A stretch of 64,000 nucleotides of DNA from Rhodobacteraceae bacterium 63075 (GCA_003417655.1 QVMW01000007.1:62001-126000); one strand, 5' to 3'; shown: positions 15,762 to 25,504, counted from the first letter of the stretch. Program-made: numbers and translations. Notes: generated by a model from the letters alone, not told the origin.

Positions 15762-17161
15762 GTCATCTCCCGAACGTCTGTGAGGTGGCCCGTGACGGCA
15801 GCGGCCGCGGCCATGGCGGGGCTGACGAGGTGGGTGCGGCCCTTGTAGCCTTGGCGGCCTTCGAAGTTGCGGTTGCTTGTCGCCGCGCAGCGCTCGCCTT
15901 CCGAGAGCTGGTCGGGGTTCATCGCGAGGCACATGGAGCAGCCCGCGAGGCGCCATTCGAAGCCGGCCTCCTTGAAGATGTCGGCGAGCCCCTCTTCCTC
16001 GGCCTGCGCGCGCACGAGGCCCGAGCCCGGCACGATCATGGCGCGTTTGACCTTGATCTTCTTGCCTTTCAGGATCTCGGCGGCGGCGCGCAGGTCCTCG
16101 ATGCGCCCGTTGGTGCAGGAGCCGATGAAGACAGTGTCGATCTCGATATCGGTGAGCTTCTGGCCTGCCTTCAGCCCCATGTAGTCCAGCGCGCGGCGGG
16201 CGGCGTCGACCTTGCCGCCCTCGAAATCTTCCGGCGCGGGGACGGAGGCCGTGATCGGCAGGACGTCCTCGGGCGAGGTGCCCCATGTGACCACCGGTTC
16301 GATCTCCTCGCCCTTGAGCGTGACGACCTTGTCCCAATGGGCATCCTCATCGGAGTAGAGCGTCTTCCACCACTCCATCGCCTGTTCCCAGTGCCCGGCC
16401 TTGGGGGCGTGGGGGCGGCCCTTGACGTATTGATAGGTCTTTTCATCCGGCGCGATGAGACCGGCGCGCGCGCCGCCCTCGATGGCCATGTTGCAGACGG
16501 TCATGCGGCCTTCCATCGAAAGATCGCGGATCGCCTCGCCGCAATACTCGATCACGTAGCCGGTGCCGCCGGCCGTGCCTGTCTCGCCGATCACCGCGAG
16601 GGTGATGTCTTTCGCCGTCACGCCGGGCTTGAGCTTGCCGGTGATCTCGACCTTCATGTTCTTCGATTTTTGCTGGATCAGCGTTTGCGTCGCCAGAACA
16701 TGTTCGACTTCCGATGTGCCGATGCCATGGGCCAGCGCGCCGAAGGCCCCGTGGGTTGCCGTATGGCTATCCCCGCAGACGACCGTCATGCCCGGCAGTG
16801 TCCAGCCCTGCTCGGGGCCGACGATATGCACGATGCCCTGGCGGATGTCGGAGACGGGGTAGTAGTGAATCCCGAAGTCCTTGGCATTTGTGTCGAGCGC
16901 GGCGACCTGGATGCGGCTGTCCTCGGTCATCGCCTCGGGGTTCTCGCGGCCCTCGGTGGTGGGCACGTTGTGGTCGGGCACGGCGATCGTCTTGTCCGGG
17001 GCGCGCACGGTGCGGCCCGCCATGCGCAGCCCTTCGAAGGCTTGCGGGCTGGTCACTTCGTGCACGAGGTGCCGGTCGATATAGAGCAGGCAGGTGCCGT
17101 CCTCGGCCTCGTGGGCCAGGTGGGCATCCCAGATCTTGTCATAGAGTGTCTTGGGGGACAT
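15758..17161 (-). CDS. leuC: 3-isopropylmalate dehydratase large subunit
   Basis: The 467-residue aconitase-family enzyme has [35 protein letters not shown], and iron-sulfur ligands in IGSCTNGR and in [21 protein letters not shown] lies near the end. Length is as expected. It is first of the leuC-leuD pair, separated from the MscS gene by about 280 bp with a short possible leader ORF. Confidence 0.97.
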   Translation of the reverse strand: MSPKTLYDKIWDAHLAHEAEDGTCLLYIDRHLVHEVTSPQAFEGLRMAGRTVRAPDKTIAVPDHNVPTTEGRENPEAMTEDSRIQVAALDTNAKDFGIHYYPVSDIRQGIVHIVGPEQGWTLPGMTVVCGDSHTATHGAFGALAHGIGTSEVEHVLATQTLIQQKSKNMKVEITGKLKPGVTAKDITLAVIGETGTAGGTGYVIEYCGEAIRDLSMEGRMTVCNMAIEGGARAGLIAPDEKTYQYVKGRPHAPKAGHWEQAMEWWKTLYSDEDAHWDKVVTLKGEEIEPVVTWGTSPEDVLPITASVPAPEDFEGGKVDAARRALDYMGLKAGQKLTDIEIDTVFIGSCTNGRIEDLRAAAEILKGKKIKVKRAMIVPGSGLVRAQAEEEGLADIFKEAGFEWRLAGCSMCLAMNPDQLSEGERCAATSNRNFEGRQGYKGRTHLVSPAMAAAAAVTGHLTDVREMT

Positions 17162-17212
17162 CGGTCCTCTCCCGTTTTGCTGTAGAAAATGAGGTGACAG
17201 GGCTGGAGCGGC

Positions 17213-17281
17213 TTATGGGAAAGCCGTCACGGTCAGGGTCTCACCGTAGAAGCGCTCGCGCAGGCGGGCGCGATCATCCAT
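17213..17281 (-). CDS. Possible 22-residue ORF upstream of leuC
   Basis: ATG 17281 to TAA 17213 encodes 22 residues (MDDRARLRERFYGETL and six more) 51 bp before leuC. It is not leucine-rich, so it is not a classical leu leader. A small hairpin (GGCTT, 6-nt loop, AAGCC; 17210-17225) covers its stop codon. The ribosome site is weak. It may be a chance frame. Confidence 0.2.
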   Translation of the reverse strand: MDDRARLRERFYGETLTVTAFP

Positions 17282-17438
17282 GTCGAAAAGCCTTTTCATA
17301 GCTCTCATCTATACAAGGGCGCAGATTCTCACAAGAGCGCAGCGCCATGTTCCGGGCCCGCGGCGGAAGAGGGCCGGCGGCCTCTAACCGCTTGCCCGGC
17401 TGCCAAGAGCATGCAAGATTTGAGGCAAAAAGGCGGAT

Positions 17439-18869
17439 ATGACCGACAGACCGACACAGAAAATCAGCGGCCAGACCGCGCCGCAGGGCGGGGCCGACCC
17501 CCTTGAGGCTGCCGGAACCGACGTCGCGGTTGCGGCAGACCCCCCCATCGAGGACCTGGCAGGCGACGCGCAGGAGATCGCGCTGTCGCTCTTCGACCAA
17601 GTTGCCGTCTTCGCCGAGACGGCGCTCAGGCCGTGGAACGCCTATCAGCTCCTCATCGCCGCCGGGCTCTTCGCCTTCGCGCATCTGCTGGCCAAGCTCA
17701 TCGGGCCGCGCTTTCGCGAATGGATGCGCCGCCGGGGAAACTGGCCGAAATGGCGCCTGCGCGTGCTTCTGGTAATCCACAATCGCCTGCGGCTCATCTT
17801 CTTCGTGTTGATGATTTTCCCGATGGTCTGGATCATGCGCGAAGTGACCTGGCCGTCGCGCAGCTACATTCTGGGCGGGGTTGCCGAGCTGTCGCTGGCC
17901 TGGCTTCTGATCGCCTTCGTCACCCGTTTCATCGTGAACGGCTTCGTGCGCTCGCTGGTGCGTTACGCGGCCTGGACCTGGGTCACCCTGTCGATTCTCG
18001 GCTTCTCCGAGCAGGCGCGCGAGTTGCTCGATGCGGCGGCTTTCGAACTGGGCACGATCCGCATCTCGGCATGGATGATCCTGCAGGCGATCTTCACGCT
18101 CGGGGTGCTTCTGTTCATTGCCCGCTTCGTCTCGAAGGCGACGGCGAGCGGGGTGCGGCGCAACGAGGATATCAGCCCCTCGATGCAGGTGCTTGTCGTC
18201 AAGTTCGCCCAGGTCGCGCTCTACGGCATGGCGTTCTTCATCGGGCTGAGGGCGATCGGCGTGGACCTGACGGGCCTTGCCGTGCTCTCCGGCGCGATCG
18301 GCGTCGGCCTCGGGTTCGGCTTGCAGAAGGTCGTCTCCAACCTTGTCTCGGGTGTCATCATCCTGCTCGACAAGTCGATCAAGCCCGGGGACGTGATCAG
18401 CCTCGGGGAGACCTTCGGCTGGATCAACACGCTGGGCGCGCGCTACACATCCGTTGTCACGCGCGACGGCAAGGAATACCTGATCCCCAACGAGGACCTG
18501 ATCACCAGCCAGGTGGTCAACTGGTCTCACTCCGACGAGTTCGTCCGGCTCGACATCTTTTTCGGCACGGCCTACGGGGATGACCCTCACAAGGTGCGCA
18601 AGCTGGCCATCGAGGCGGCTTCGAGCGTTGATCGCGTGCTCGAGCAGCGCGCGCCGGTGTGTCATATCGTGGGCTTCGGCGACAGTTCGGTGGATTACAT
18701 CCTGAGGTTCTGGATCAGCGACCCGACCGGGGGGCTGACCAATATTCGCGGCAATGTCTATCTTGCGCTCTGGGACGCCTTCCAGGAGAACGGCATCTCG
18801 ATCCCCTTCCCGCAGCGCGAAGTGCGCATGCTCGGGGAAGAGGCCGCGCGCGGGGCGGAGACGGGCTGA
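17439..18869 (+). CDS. MscS-family mechanosensitive channel
   Basis: The 476-residue membrane protein has a polar N-terminal region, four or five membrane helices, and the MscS pore and beta domain near residues 275-335 (GLAVLSGAIGVGLGFGLQKV, then SNLVSGVIILLDKSIKPGDV). RYTSVVTRDGKEYLIPNED follows, typical of the family. It protects against hypo-osmotic shock by releasing solutes. It is longer than E. coli MscS because of extra N-terminal helices. Confidence 0.92.
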   Translation: MTDRPTQKISGQTAPQGGADPLEAAGTDVAVAADPPIEDLAGDAQEIALSLFDQVAVFAETALRPWNAYQLLIAAGLFAFAHLLAKLIGPRFREWMRRRGNWPKWRLRVLLVIHNRLRLIFFVLMIFPMVWIMREVTWPSRSYILGGVAELSLAWLLIAFVTRFIVNGFVRSLVRYAAWTWVTLSILGFSEQARELLDAAAFELGTIRISAWMILQAIFTLGVLLFIARFVSKATASGVRRNEDISPSMQVLVVKFAQVALYGMAFFIGLRAIGVDLTGLAVLSGAIGVGLGFGLQKVVSNLVSGVIILLDKSIKPGDVISLGETFGWINTLGARYTSVVTRDGKEYLIPNEDLITSQVVNWSHSDEFVRLDIFFGTAYGDDPHKVRKLAIEAASSVDRVLEQRAPVCHIVGFGDSSVDYILRFWISDPTGGLTNIRGNVYLALWDAFQENGISIPFPQREVRMLGEEAARGAETG

Positions 18870-18922
18870 GGCCCGAAAGGACTTGCCGGTGGCCGGGCGC
18901 TGCGCGGCGGCGCTGCACGTTT

Positions 18923-20176
18923 TCACCCCTCCTTGCCGCCGCTCAGCCCGACTGGCCTGTTCATGCCGCGGGGCGGCTCGTGGAAGGGCGTCGCGCAGGT
19001 TTCGGCCGCGCGCGGCTCGGGCCGCGAGGGCTCGCAAACCCGGATCGGTGTGCCCGGTGTCTCGTAGGCAATCGGCAGGCGGGCAAGGGCGATATTCATG
19101 CCGATGCGCGGCGAATAGAAGGCCGAGGTCACGTAGCCTATCTCCTCTTCGCTTTCAGTGCCCAGCACGGGCCAGAAATCGGAGTTGTACCAATCAATCT
19201 GCCGCCCGCCGAAGCGCAGCCCGACAAGCTTGTGGCTCACACCCTCTTCGGCAACCTTGCGCAGCGCGGCCTTGCCGATGAAATCGGGCTTGTCCAGATC
19301 GACCTGCCAGTCCAGCCCGACCTCGAAGGGCGTGGTTTCGATGTCCATGTCCTGCCCGTAGGACAGGATGCCCGCCTCGATCCGGCTGATGTGGCAGGGC
19401 GCGATCACGCGCAGGAAATGCGGCTGGCCGACGGCGACGAGCCCGTCCCAGAGCGCATCGGCGTCCTGCGTGGCGTTGCGCAGGTAGATCTCGTAGCCTT
19501 CCTCGCCGGAGAAGCCTGTCTTGGAAATCACCACGTCACAGCCGAACAGCTCCGTTTCCATGAGATTGAAGAACTTCATCTCGTCGATGCCCTCGACGCC
19601 GGCGTCGGTCAGCAGGGCCGTGCTGTCGGGCCCCTGGATTTGTACGGGAGCGACATCGATCTCGCCGATGGTGACGTCGAATCGGCCGTCTGCGTTCACG
19701 CCCTGCGCCCAGAGCGCGGCGTCGGAATCGGAGATCGACAGCCAGTATTCGTCCTTTGCGATCCGCAGCAGCACGGGGTCATTCACGATGCCGCCGTGCT
19801 GGTTGCACAGCACGACGTAGCGGGCCTTGCCGGGGTCCAGCTCCTTGTCACCCGTCATGGACCGGGTGACGAGATAGTCGATGAAGCGGGTGGCATCCTT
19901 GCCCTTGACCCTGATCTGGCGCTCGACGGCGACATTCCACAGCGTCACGTGGTTGGTGAGATAGTCGTATTCGCCCAGAAGACCGCCCTGGTCGGCGGAG
20001 AAGTAGAGCCTCGGGTGATACATCCTGTTGTAGACCGTCGCCGCGCGCACCCCGTGCTCGACGGATTTGTGCCAGAAGGGCGATTTGCGCACGCGGGTAT
20101 TGACCAGCAAGTCGACGCTGGGCCCGCCGCTTTGACGCAGGTTGATCGGAACTTCGCGATGGGAATTCAGTGGCAT
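18923..20176 (-). CDS. GcvT-family tetrahydrofolate methyltransferase, DmdA-like
   Basis: The 417-residue protein carries the aminomethyltransferase fold: VTLWNVAVERQIRVKGKDA, CNQHGGIVNDPVLLRIA, VQIQGPDSTALL, KTGFSGEEGYEIYL, RIEAGILSYGQDMD and PDFIGKAALRKV. Order and wording resemble DMSP demethylase DmdA more than glycine-cleavage GcvT. It is about 50 residues longer than DmdA and has an altered C-terminus, so the substrate may be DMSP or another methylated compound. No gcvH or gcvP is nearby. ATG 20176 is followed by a DmdA-like entry region. Confidence 0.7.
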   Translation of the reverse strand: MPLNSHREVPINLRQSGGPSVDLLVNTRVRKSPFWHKSVEHGVRAATVYNRMYHPRLYFSADQGGLLGEYDYLTNHVTLWNVAVERQIRVKGKDATRFIDYLVTRSMTGDKELDPGKARYVVLCNQHGGIVNDPVLLRIAKDEYWLSISDSDAALWAQGVNADGRFDVTIGEIDVAPVQIQGPDSTALLTDAGVEGIDEMKFFNLMETELFGCDVVISKTGFSGEEGYEIYLRNATQDADALWDGLVAVGQPHFLRVIAPCHISRIEAGILSYGQDMDIETTPFEVGLDWQVDLDKPDFIGKAALRKVAEEGVSHKLVGLRFGGRQIDWYNSDFWPVLGTESEEEIGYVTSAFYSPRIGMNIALARLPIAYETPGTPIRVCEPSRPEPRAAETCATPFHEPPRGMNRPVGLSGGKEG

Positions 20177-20442
20177 GGTCGGACCTCCGTTTCGTGGTCT
20201 TCCCGGGTCGGCTTATGGCCTCGATATAGGTATTTCCGCGCGATTTTCGAGGGGATGGCTGGCATGTGCGGGCGTCCTTGTTTCGCGCGCGTGTCGATGT
20301 CCGGGGTCTTTGGATCGAAAGCGGCGGCCTTCGGCCTTGATTCCGCGCGGGAGCTTCGCATTCCAACGTCCATTCCGGAGCTGCAAGCCCGCACCGGCGC
20401 GGAACGCACCGACGCAGTTTGCCACAGGCCTTGAACCCGTCA

Positions 20443-20471
20443 TTGAGTGTTCACATATGCGGTGCTAGCAT
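20443..20471 (+). promoter_or_regulatory. Promoter candidate for rsfS-rlmH
   Basis: TTGAGT (20443-20448) and TAGCAT (20466-20471) are 17 bp apart, each matching 4 of 6 consensus bases, about 55 bp before the rsfS start. The rest of the 350-bp gap between the DmdA-like gene and rsfS (20177-20526) shows no supported gene. Confidence 0.3.
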
Positions 20472-20526
20472 GATCCCACGCTCGGCATCGGGGCGACACA
20501 GATGCGCAAGAAGGAGGGACCTGGTC

Positions 20527-20931
20527 CTGTCAACTCAAACTGTTGCGGCTTCGGCCACGGCGAATGCTGCCCCGAAAGGCGGCGCGGAGCTTTCAAGCGA
20601 GGAGCTGCTTGAAGCGATCCTGAAAACTCTCGACGACGACAAGGCGGAAGATGTCGTGCAGATCGACCTGCGCGGCAAATCCTCCATCGGCGACTACATG
20701 GTGGTCTGCTCGGGGCGCTCGACCCGCCAGGTGACGGCGATCTCGGAGAAGCTCGCCCAGACGCTCAAGACCGATCATGGCCGCCACGCCAAGCTGGAAG
20801 GCAAGGATGCGGGCGATTGGGTGCTGATCGACACGGGCGATATCGTCGTTCATGTCTTCCGCCCCGAAGTGCGCGATTTCTACCAGCTCGAAAAGATGTG
20901 GCTCACGCCCGCCGCGGCCGCGAAGGCCTGA
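20527..20931 (+). CDS. rsfS: Ribosomal silencing factor RsfS
   Basis: This 134-residue protein of the RsfS/Iojap family binds ribosomal protein uL14 and blocks subunit joining in starvation. Seen: ILKTLDDDKAEDVVQIDLRG, IGDYMVVCSGRSTRQV, LEGKDAGDWVLIDTGDIVVH and FRPEVRDFYQLEKMW. The start is unclear. No ATG, GTG or TTG follows the strong AAGGAGGG at 20511-20518; CTG 20527 fits its spacing, while ATG 20470 lacks a ribosome site and would add unlike sequence. rlmH follows without a gap. Confidence 0.88.
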   Translation: MSTQTVAASATANAAPKGGAELSSEELLEAILKTLDDDKAEDVVQIDLRGKSSIGDYMVVCSGRSTRQVTAISEKLAQTLKTDHGRHAKLEGKDAGDWVLIDTGDIVVHVFRPEVRDFYQLEKMWLTPAAAAKA

Positions 20932-21402
20932 ATGCGGGTTCATATCTGCGCTGTGGGCCGCCTGAAAGGCGGCCCGGAAAAGGCGCTGATCGACGATTAT
21001 GCCCGAAGGTTCGAGCGCACGGGCCGCGCGCTTGGCCTGACATCCCTCACCATCCACGAAATCGACGACCGCAAAGGCGGCGGCATGGCGGCCGAGGCCG
21101 CGCTCTTGCGGCGGGCTCTGCCGAAGGGGGCGGCGCTTGTCTGCCTCGACGAGCGCGGAAAGCTGATGAGCTCGCCGGACCTTGCAGCCCGTCTCGCGGC
21201 GCTGCGCGATGACGGCACGCAAGACCTGGCCTTCGTGATCGGCGGGGCGGACGGAATTGCCTCCGAGCTGCGCGACGAGGCGCTCTTCTCGCTCAGCTTC
21301 GGCAAGATGGTCTGGCCGCACATGCTGGCGCGGGTGATGCTGACCGAACAGCTCTACCGCGCCGCCTCCATCCTCTCGGGCGCGCCCTATCACAGGGCTT
21401 GA
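20932..21402 (+). CDS. rlmH: 23S rRNA pseudouridine-1915 N3-methyltransferase
   Basis: The 156-residue SPOUT methyltransferase has VHICAVGRLKGGPEKAL at the start, a knot region with FVIGGADGIA, and the C-terminal LSFGKMVWPHMLARVMLTEQ and ILSGAPYHR signature. It modifies helix 69 of 23S rRNA in assembled ribosomes. Its ATG directly follows the rsfS TGA, the usual conserved pairing. Confidence 0.95.
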   Translation: MRVHICAVGRLKGGPEKALIDDYARRFERTGRALGLTSLTIHEIDDRKGGGMAAEAALLRRALPKGAALVCLDERGKLMSSPDLAARLAALRDDGTQDLAFVIGGADGIASELRDEALFSLSFGKMVWPHMLARVMLTEQLYRAASILSGAPYHRA

Positions 21403-21479
21403 GCCCGGGTTAGCGCTACCCCGGTTGCCCAAGAGCCACGCAGGGGTTACATCGCCTTGCAAGCAGCAAGGTGAGAGAA

Positions 21480-23000
21480 ATGAACAGCCCCAAACCCGTC
21501 GTATTGTGCATTCTCGATGGCTGGGGTCTTTCGGATGACACCGAGGCCAATGCGCCGCACCTTGCCGACACCCCCAATTTCGACCGGATGATGCGTGATT
21601 GCCCGCATAACAGGCTCACGACCCATGGCCGCGATGTCGGCCTGCCGCATGGGCAGATGGGCAATTCGGAAGTTGGCCATACCAATATCGGCGCGGGGCG
21701 CGTCGTGGCCATGGATCTCGGCCAGATCGATACGGCGATCGAGGATGGCAGCTTCGCGCGGAACGACGCCTTGCAGGGGTTCATCGCCAAGCTGAAGGAC
21801 ACGGGTGGGACGGCGCACATCATGGGGCTCGTCTCCGACGGCGGCGTGCACGGGCATCTGGATCACATGATCGCCGCCGTGCACGTCATCGCGCAGGCGG
21901 GCGTTCCCGTGGCCATTCACGCGTTCACCGACGGCCGCGACGTGGCGCCGCAATCGGCCTTCGGCTATCTTTCCACTCTGGAAGAGGCGCTGCCCGAAAA
22001 TGCGCGGATCGCCACCCTGACGGGGCGCTACTTCGCGCTCGACCGCGACAACCGCTGGGAGCGGGTGAAGGAGGCGTATGACTCCGTCGTTCACGCCGAT
22101 GGGCAATATCGGGCGGCGAACGCGCACGGGGCCGTCTCCAACGGGTATAATCGCAGCGAGACCGATGAGTTCATCTCGGCCACCGTTCTGGAGGGCTACG
22201 CCGGGATGCAGGAGGGTGACGGCCTCTTCTGCCTCAACTTCCGGGCCGACCGCGCGCGGGAGATCCTCGCTGCGCTGGGCGATCCGGAGTTCGACGGCTT
22301 CGACAGGGGCGGGCTGCCCCCGCTCGCGGCAAGGCTCGGGATGGTCGAGTATTCCGACGATCACGAACGCTACATGCAGACGGTCTTTCCCTCGCGCGAT
22401 ATCGTGAACACGCTGGGCGCGTGGGTCGCCAAACAGGGGCTGCGGCAGTTCCGGCTCGCAGAGACGGAGAAATACCCGCATGTGACCTTCTTTCTCAACG
22501 GCGGCAAGGAAGGTGCGGAGGAGGGCGAGGAGCGCTACATGGCCCCGTCGCCGAAAGTCGCCACCTATGACATGCAGCCCGAGATGTCGGCAGCCGAAGT
22601 GACCGATGCCTTCGTGAAGGCGATCGGGGAGGGCTATGACCTCATCGTCACCAACTACGCCAACCCCGACATGGTCGGCCATACCGGGGACCTCAAGGCG
22701 GCCATGCAGGCTTGCGAAGCGGTGGACCGGGGGCTGGGCCGGGTGCTGGAGGCCCTGGAGGAAGCGGGCGGGACGATGCTCATCACCGCCGACCACGGCA
22801 ATTGCGAGATGATGATCGACCCCGAGACAGGCGGGCCGCACACGGCGCATACGATCAACCCTGTGCCGGTGATCCTCGTTGGAGGCCCCGAGGGCGCGGG
22901 CTTGCGCGAAGGGCGGCTGAGCGATCTCGCGCCGACGCTGCTCGCGCTCATGGGCGTGCCGCAACCGGCCGAGATGACCGGAAAGAGCCTGCTCACATGA
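21480..23000 (+). CDS. gpmI: Phosphoglycerate mutase, cofactor-independent
   Basis: The 506-residue glycolytic enzyme interconverts 3- and 2-phosphoglycerate using two Mn2+ and a phospho-serine. Seen: VVLCILDGWGLS, the serine site GQMGNSEVGHTNIGAGR, AFTDGRDVAP, DNRWERVKEAYD, NYANPDMVGHTG and TADHGNCEMM. ATG 21480 has AAGGTG 7 nt upstream; GTG 21471 is the alternative. The stop overlaps the EnvC-like start as ATGA. Confidence 0.97.
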   Translation: MNSPKPVVLCILDGWGLSDDTEANAPHLADTPNFDRMMRDCPHNRLTTHGRDVGLPHGQMGNSEVGHTNIGAGRVVAMDLGQIDTAIEDGSFARNDALQGFIAKLKDTGGTAHIMGLVSDGGVHGHLDHMIAAVHVIAQAGVPVAIHAFTDGRDVAPQSAFGYLSTLEEALPENARIATLTGRYFALDRDNRWERVKEAYDSVVHADGQYRAANAHGAVSNGYNRSETDEFISATVLEGYAGMQEGDGLFCLNFRADRAREILAALGDPEFDGFDRGGLPPLAARLGMVEYSDDHERYMQTVFPSRDIVNTLGAWVAKQGLRQFRLAETEKYPHVTFFLNGGKEGAEEGEERYMAPSPKVATYDMQPEMSAAEVTDAFVKAIGEGYDLIVTNYANPDMVGHTGDLKAAMQACEAVDRGLGRVLEALEEAGGTMLITADHGNCEMMIDPETGGPHTAHTINPVPVILVGGPEGAGLREGRLSDLAPTLLALMGVPQPAEMTGKSLLT

Positions 23001-24136
23001 GACAGGCCACCGCGCTCCTGGCCCTGATGCTTTCGCTCTGCGCCCCGGCGGCGCTGGCGCAAAGCCCGGCGGAGGCAGCGCAGGCCGCGCTGCAAGAGCT
23101 CGAGGCGGCGCGCGGCAAGCTGGAGGCCGCCAGCGGCGGGCGGGAGCGCGTGGCGGCGCTCACCGAGACGGTGCGCGCCTACGAGGCCGGTCTTTCGGCC
23201 GTGCGGTCCGGGCTGCGGCGCGTCACCGTTCAGGAGCGCGAGCTTTCGCTCAAGCTGGCAGGCCAGGAAGAGGAGATCGCCCAGTTGCTCACGCTCCTTC
23301 AGGCGCGCGGGCGCGTCGGATCGCCCACGCTGTTCCTGCATCCCGAAGGGGCGCTGGGCACGGCGCGGGCGGGCATGATCGTCAGCCAGTTGACCCCCGC
23401 GCTCAGCCGCAGGGCGGAAGAGCTGCGCACGGCGCTTGTCGAGGTCAGCACGCTGCGCCAGCTCCAGTCCAGTGCGGAAGCCACTCTGAGGGACGGCCTC
23501 GAAGGGGTGCAGGAGGCGCGCACCAAGCTGAGCCAGGCGATTGCCGACAGGGTCGACCTGCCGCGCAAGTTCACCGAGGATTCGGTCAAGACGGCCCTGC
23601 TGATTGCCACGGCGGAAACGCTCGATGCTTTCGCCGGCGGGCTCGGCGAGATCAGCGGCGGCGCGGTGCCCGATCCGGCGGCGGCAGATATCGACGCGCG
23701 CAAGGGCAGCTTGCCCCTGCCGGTCTCGGGACGCGTCCTGCGCCGCGCCGGAGAGGCCGATGCGGCGGGCATCGAAAGGCCGGGCCTGCTGATTGCCACG
23801 CGCCCCCGGGCGCTGGTCACCGCCCCCTCGGCGGCGACGATCCGCTATCGCGGCCCGCTGCTCAGCTTCGGAAACGTGATGATTCTTGAGCCGCGCAGCG
23901 GGCTTCTTATGGTGTTCGCCGGGCTCGATGTGTTGTATGGCGATACTGGCGAGGTTATCGCGGAAGGCACGCCGATCGGCCTGATGGGCGGCAGATCGGC
24001 AAAAGCCGGCGAAATATTGACCCAGGTGGCAGATGGGGCTGGAAGTGATCTTTCACAAACGCTCTACCTGGAAGTGAGAGAAAACAACGAGCCTGTGAAT
24101 CCCGAAAGCTGGTTTCGCACGGGAAAGGATGACTGA
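22997..24136 (+). CDS. EnvC-like murein hydrolase activator (M23 family)
   Basis: The 379-residue protein is exported: MRQATALLALMLSLCAPAALAQ is a clear signal peptide. A long coiled coil covers about residues 25-200, then a C-terminal LytM/M23-like domain (SAATIRYRGPLLSFGNVMIL, LMVFAGLDVLYGDTGEVI, LYLEVRENNEPVNPESWF). The usual zinc ligands HxH are not visible, so like EnvC it likely activates amidases rather than cutting peptidoglycan. The gpmI-envC-ctpA order is common in alphaproteobacteria. Confidence 0.85.
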   Translation: MRQATALLALMLSLCAPAALAQSPAEAAQAALQELEAARGKLEAASGGRERVAALTETVRAYEAGLSAVRSGLRRVTVQERELSLKLAGQEEEIAQLLTLLQARGRVGSPTLFLHPEGALGTARAGMIVSQLTPALSRRAEELRTALVEVSTLRQLQSSAEATLRDGLEGVQEARTKLSQAIADRVDLPRKFTEDSVKTALLIATAETLDAFAGGLGEISGGAVPDPAAADIDARKGSLPLPVSGRVLRRAGEADAAGIERPGLLIATRPRALVTAPSAATIRYRGPLLSFGNVMILEPRSGLLMVFAGLDVLYGDTGEVIAEGTPIGLMGGRSAKAGEILTQVADGAGSDLSQTLYLEVRENNEPVNPESWFRTGKDD

Positions 24137-24139
24137 GAG

Positions 24140-25486
24140 ATGAAAAAGTTTCTGATTGCAGCCGCGGTCGGCATACTGGGCGGAATCGGCGTGACGACCC
24201 AGATCGCCGCGCCGCTCCTCGCGCAGGAATCGGCCAAGACGACCGATGTCTACCAACAGCTCGACCTGTTCGGAGACATTTTCGAGCGCATCCGCGCGCA
24301 ATATGTCGAGGAGGTTGACGAGGCCGACCTGATCGAGGCGGCGATTGACGGGATGCTGACCTCGCTAGACCCGCATTCGAGCTATCTCAGCCCCGAGGAT
24401 GCCGAGGACATGCGCGTGCAGACGCGCGGCGAGTTCGGTGGGCTCGGGATCGAGGTGACCCAGGAAGAGGGTTTCGTGAAAGTGGTCTCGCCCATCGACG
24501 GAACCCCGGCCGACGAGGCGGGCGTGGAAGCGGGCGATTTCATCACCCATGTCGATGGCGAAAGCCTTCTGGGCCTGACGCTCGACGAGGCGGTAGACAT
24601 GATGCGTGGCCCGGTCGGCAGCGAGATCATCATCACCGTGCTGCGCGAGGGTCTGGACGACCCGATGGAAATCTCGATCATCCGCGACACGATCAAGCTG
24701 ACCGCCGTGCGCGCGCGCGTCGAGGGCGAGACGGTCGTGCTGCGTGTGACCACGTTCAACAGCCAGACCTATCCCAACCTCGAAGAGGAGATCGCCAAGC
24801 AGGTCGAAGAGGCCGGCGGCATGGACAGTGTGAACGGCTTCGTGCTCGATCTGCGCAACAACCCCGGCGGGCTGCTGACGCAGGCGATCAAGGTGTCCGA
24901 TGCCTTCCTCGAATCCGGCGAGATCGTTTCGACCCGCGGCCGTGACCCCGAAGACGGTGACCGTTTCAACGCAACGCCGGGAGACCTCACCGGCGGCAAG
25001 CCCGTCGTGGTGCTCATCAACGGCGGTTCGGCCTCGGCCTCCGAGATTGTCGCCGGCGCCTTGCAGGATCACCGCCGGGCCATCGTGGTCGGCACCAAGA
25101 GCTTCGGCAAGGGCTCGGTCCAGACCGTGATGCAGCTGCGCGGCGACGGGGCGATGCGCCTGACGACGGCGCGCTACTACACGCCGTCGGGCCGTTCGAT
25201 CCAGGCGCTGGGCGTCTCGCCCGACATTGTCGTCGAGCAGCCGCGCCGCACGCCGGAGACCGAGGCCGAAGCCGAGGAAGCCGAGACCCGGTTCAACGCG
25301 CGCTCCGAGTCCGATCTGCGCGGCTCGATCAGCAATGACAGCCTCAGCGAGGACCAGATCGAGCAGATCAAGAAGGAGCAGGAAGCGGCTCTCGAAGCGG
25401 CCAAGCGCCGCGAGGATGACTACCAGCTCGCTTATGCGATCGACATCCTCAAGGGTCTCGTGGCGCTGGGGCCGAAAGGCGAGTAA
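24140..25486 (+). CDS. ctpA: Carboxy-terminal processing protease (S41 family)
   Basis: The 448-residue periplasmic serine protease has a signal peptide, a PDZ domain near 85-165 (GGLGIEVTQEEGFVKVVSPI), and the catalytic serine in GGSASASEIVAGAL. The catalytic lysine is in VGTKSFGKGSVQ, and the substrate-binding region is FVLDLRNNPGGLL. A charged helical C-terminus follows. It cleaves proteins at C-terminal ends, often cell-wall enzymes. The terminator at 25505-25539 closes the run. Confidence 0.95.
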   Translation: MKKFLIAAAVGILGGIGVTTQIAAPLLAQESAKTTDVYQQLDLFGDIFERIRAQYVEEVDEADLIEAAIDGMLTSLDPHSSYLSPEDAEDMRVQTRGEFGGLGIEVTQEEGFVKVVSPIDGTPADEAGVEAGDFITHVDGESLLGLTLDEAVDMMRGPVGSEIIITVLREGLDDPMEISIIRDTIKLTAVRARVEGETVVLRVTTFNSQTYPNLEEEIAKQVEEAGGMDSVNGFVLDLRNNPGGLLTQAIKVSDAFLESGEIVSTRGRDPEDGDRFNATPGDLTGGKPVVVLINGGSASASEIVAGALQDHRRAIVVGTKSFGKGSVQTVMQLRGDGAMRLTTARYYTPSGRSIQALGVSPDIVVEQPRRTPETEAEAEEAETRFNARSESDLRGSISNDSLSEDQIEQIKKEQEAALEAAKRREDDYQLAYAIDILKGLVALGPKGE

Positions 25487-25504
25487 ACCGCTTGCGAAGA
25501 CATG

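Noticed and set aside
17213-17281. Classical leucine-rich leu leader peptide
   Set aside because: The short frame has only two leucines and no terminator/antiterminator pair was found.
17274-19037. Long minus-strand frame opposite the MscS gene
   Set aside because: It is antisense to a clear MscS protein; its translation is Asp/His/Arg-rich with no family features, as expected for GC-rich shadow frames.
20419-20526. N-terminal extension of RsfS from the upstream open frame
   Set aside because: The extension has no family likeness, and the strong ribosome site lies downstream of it.
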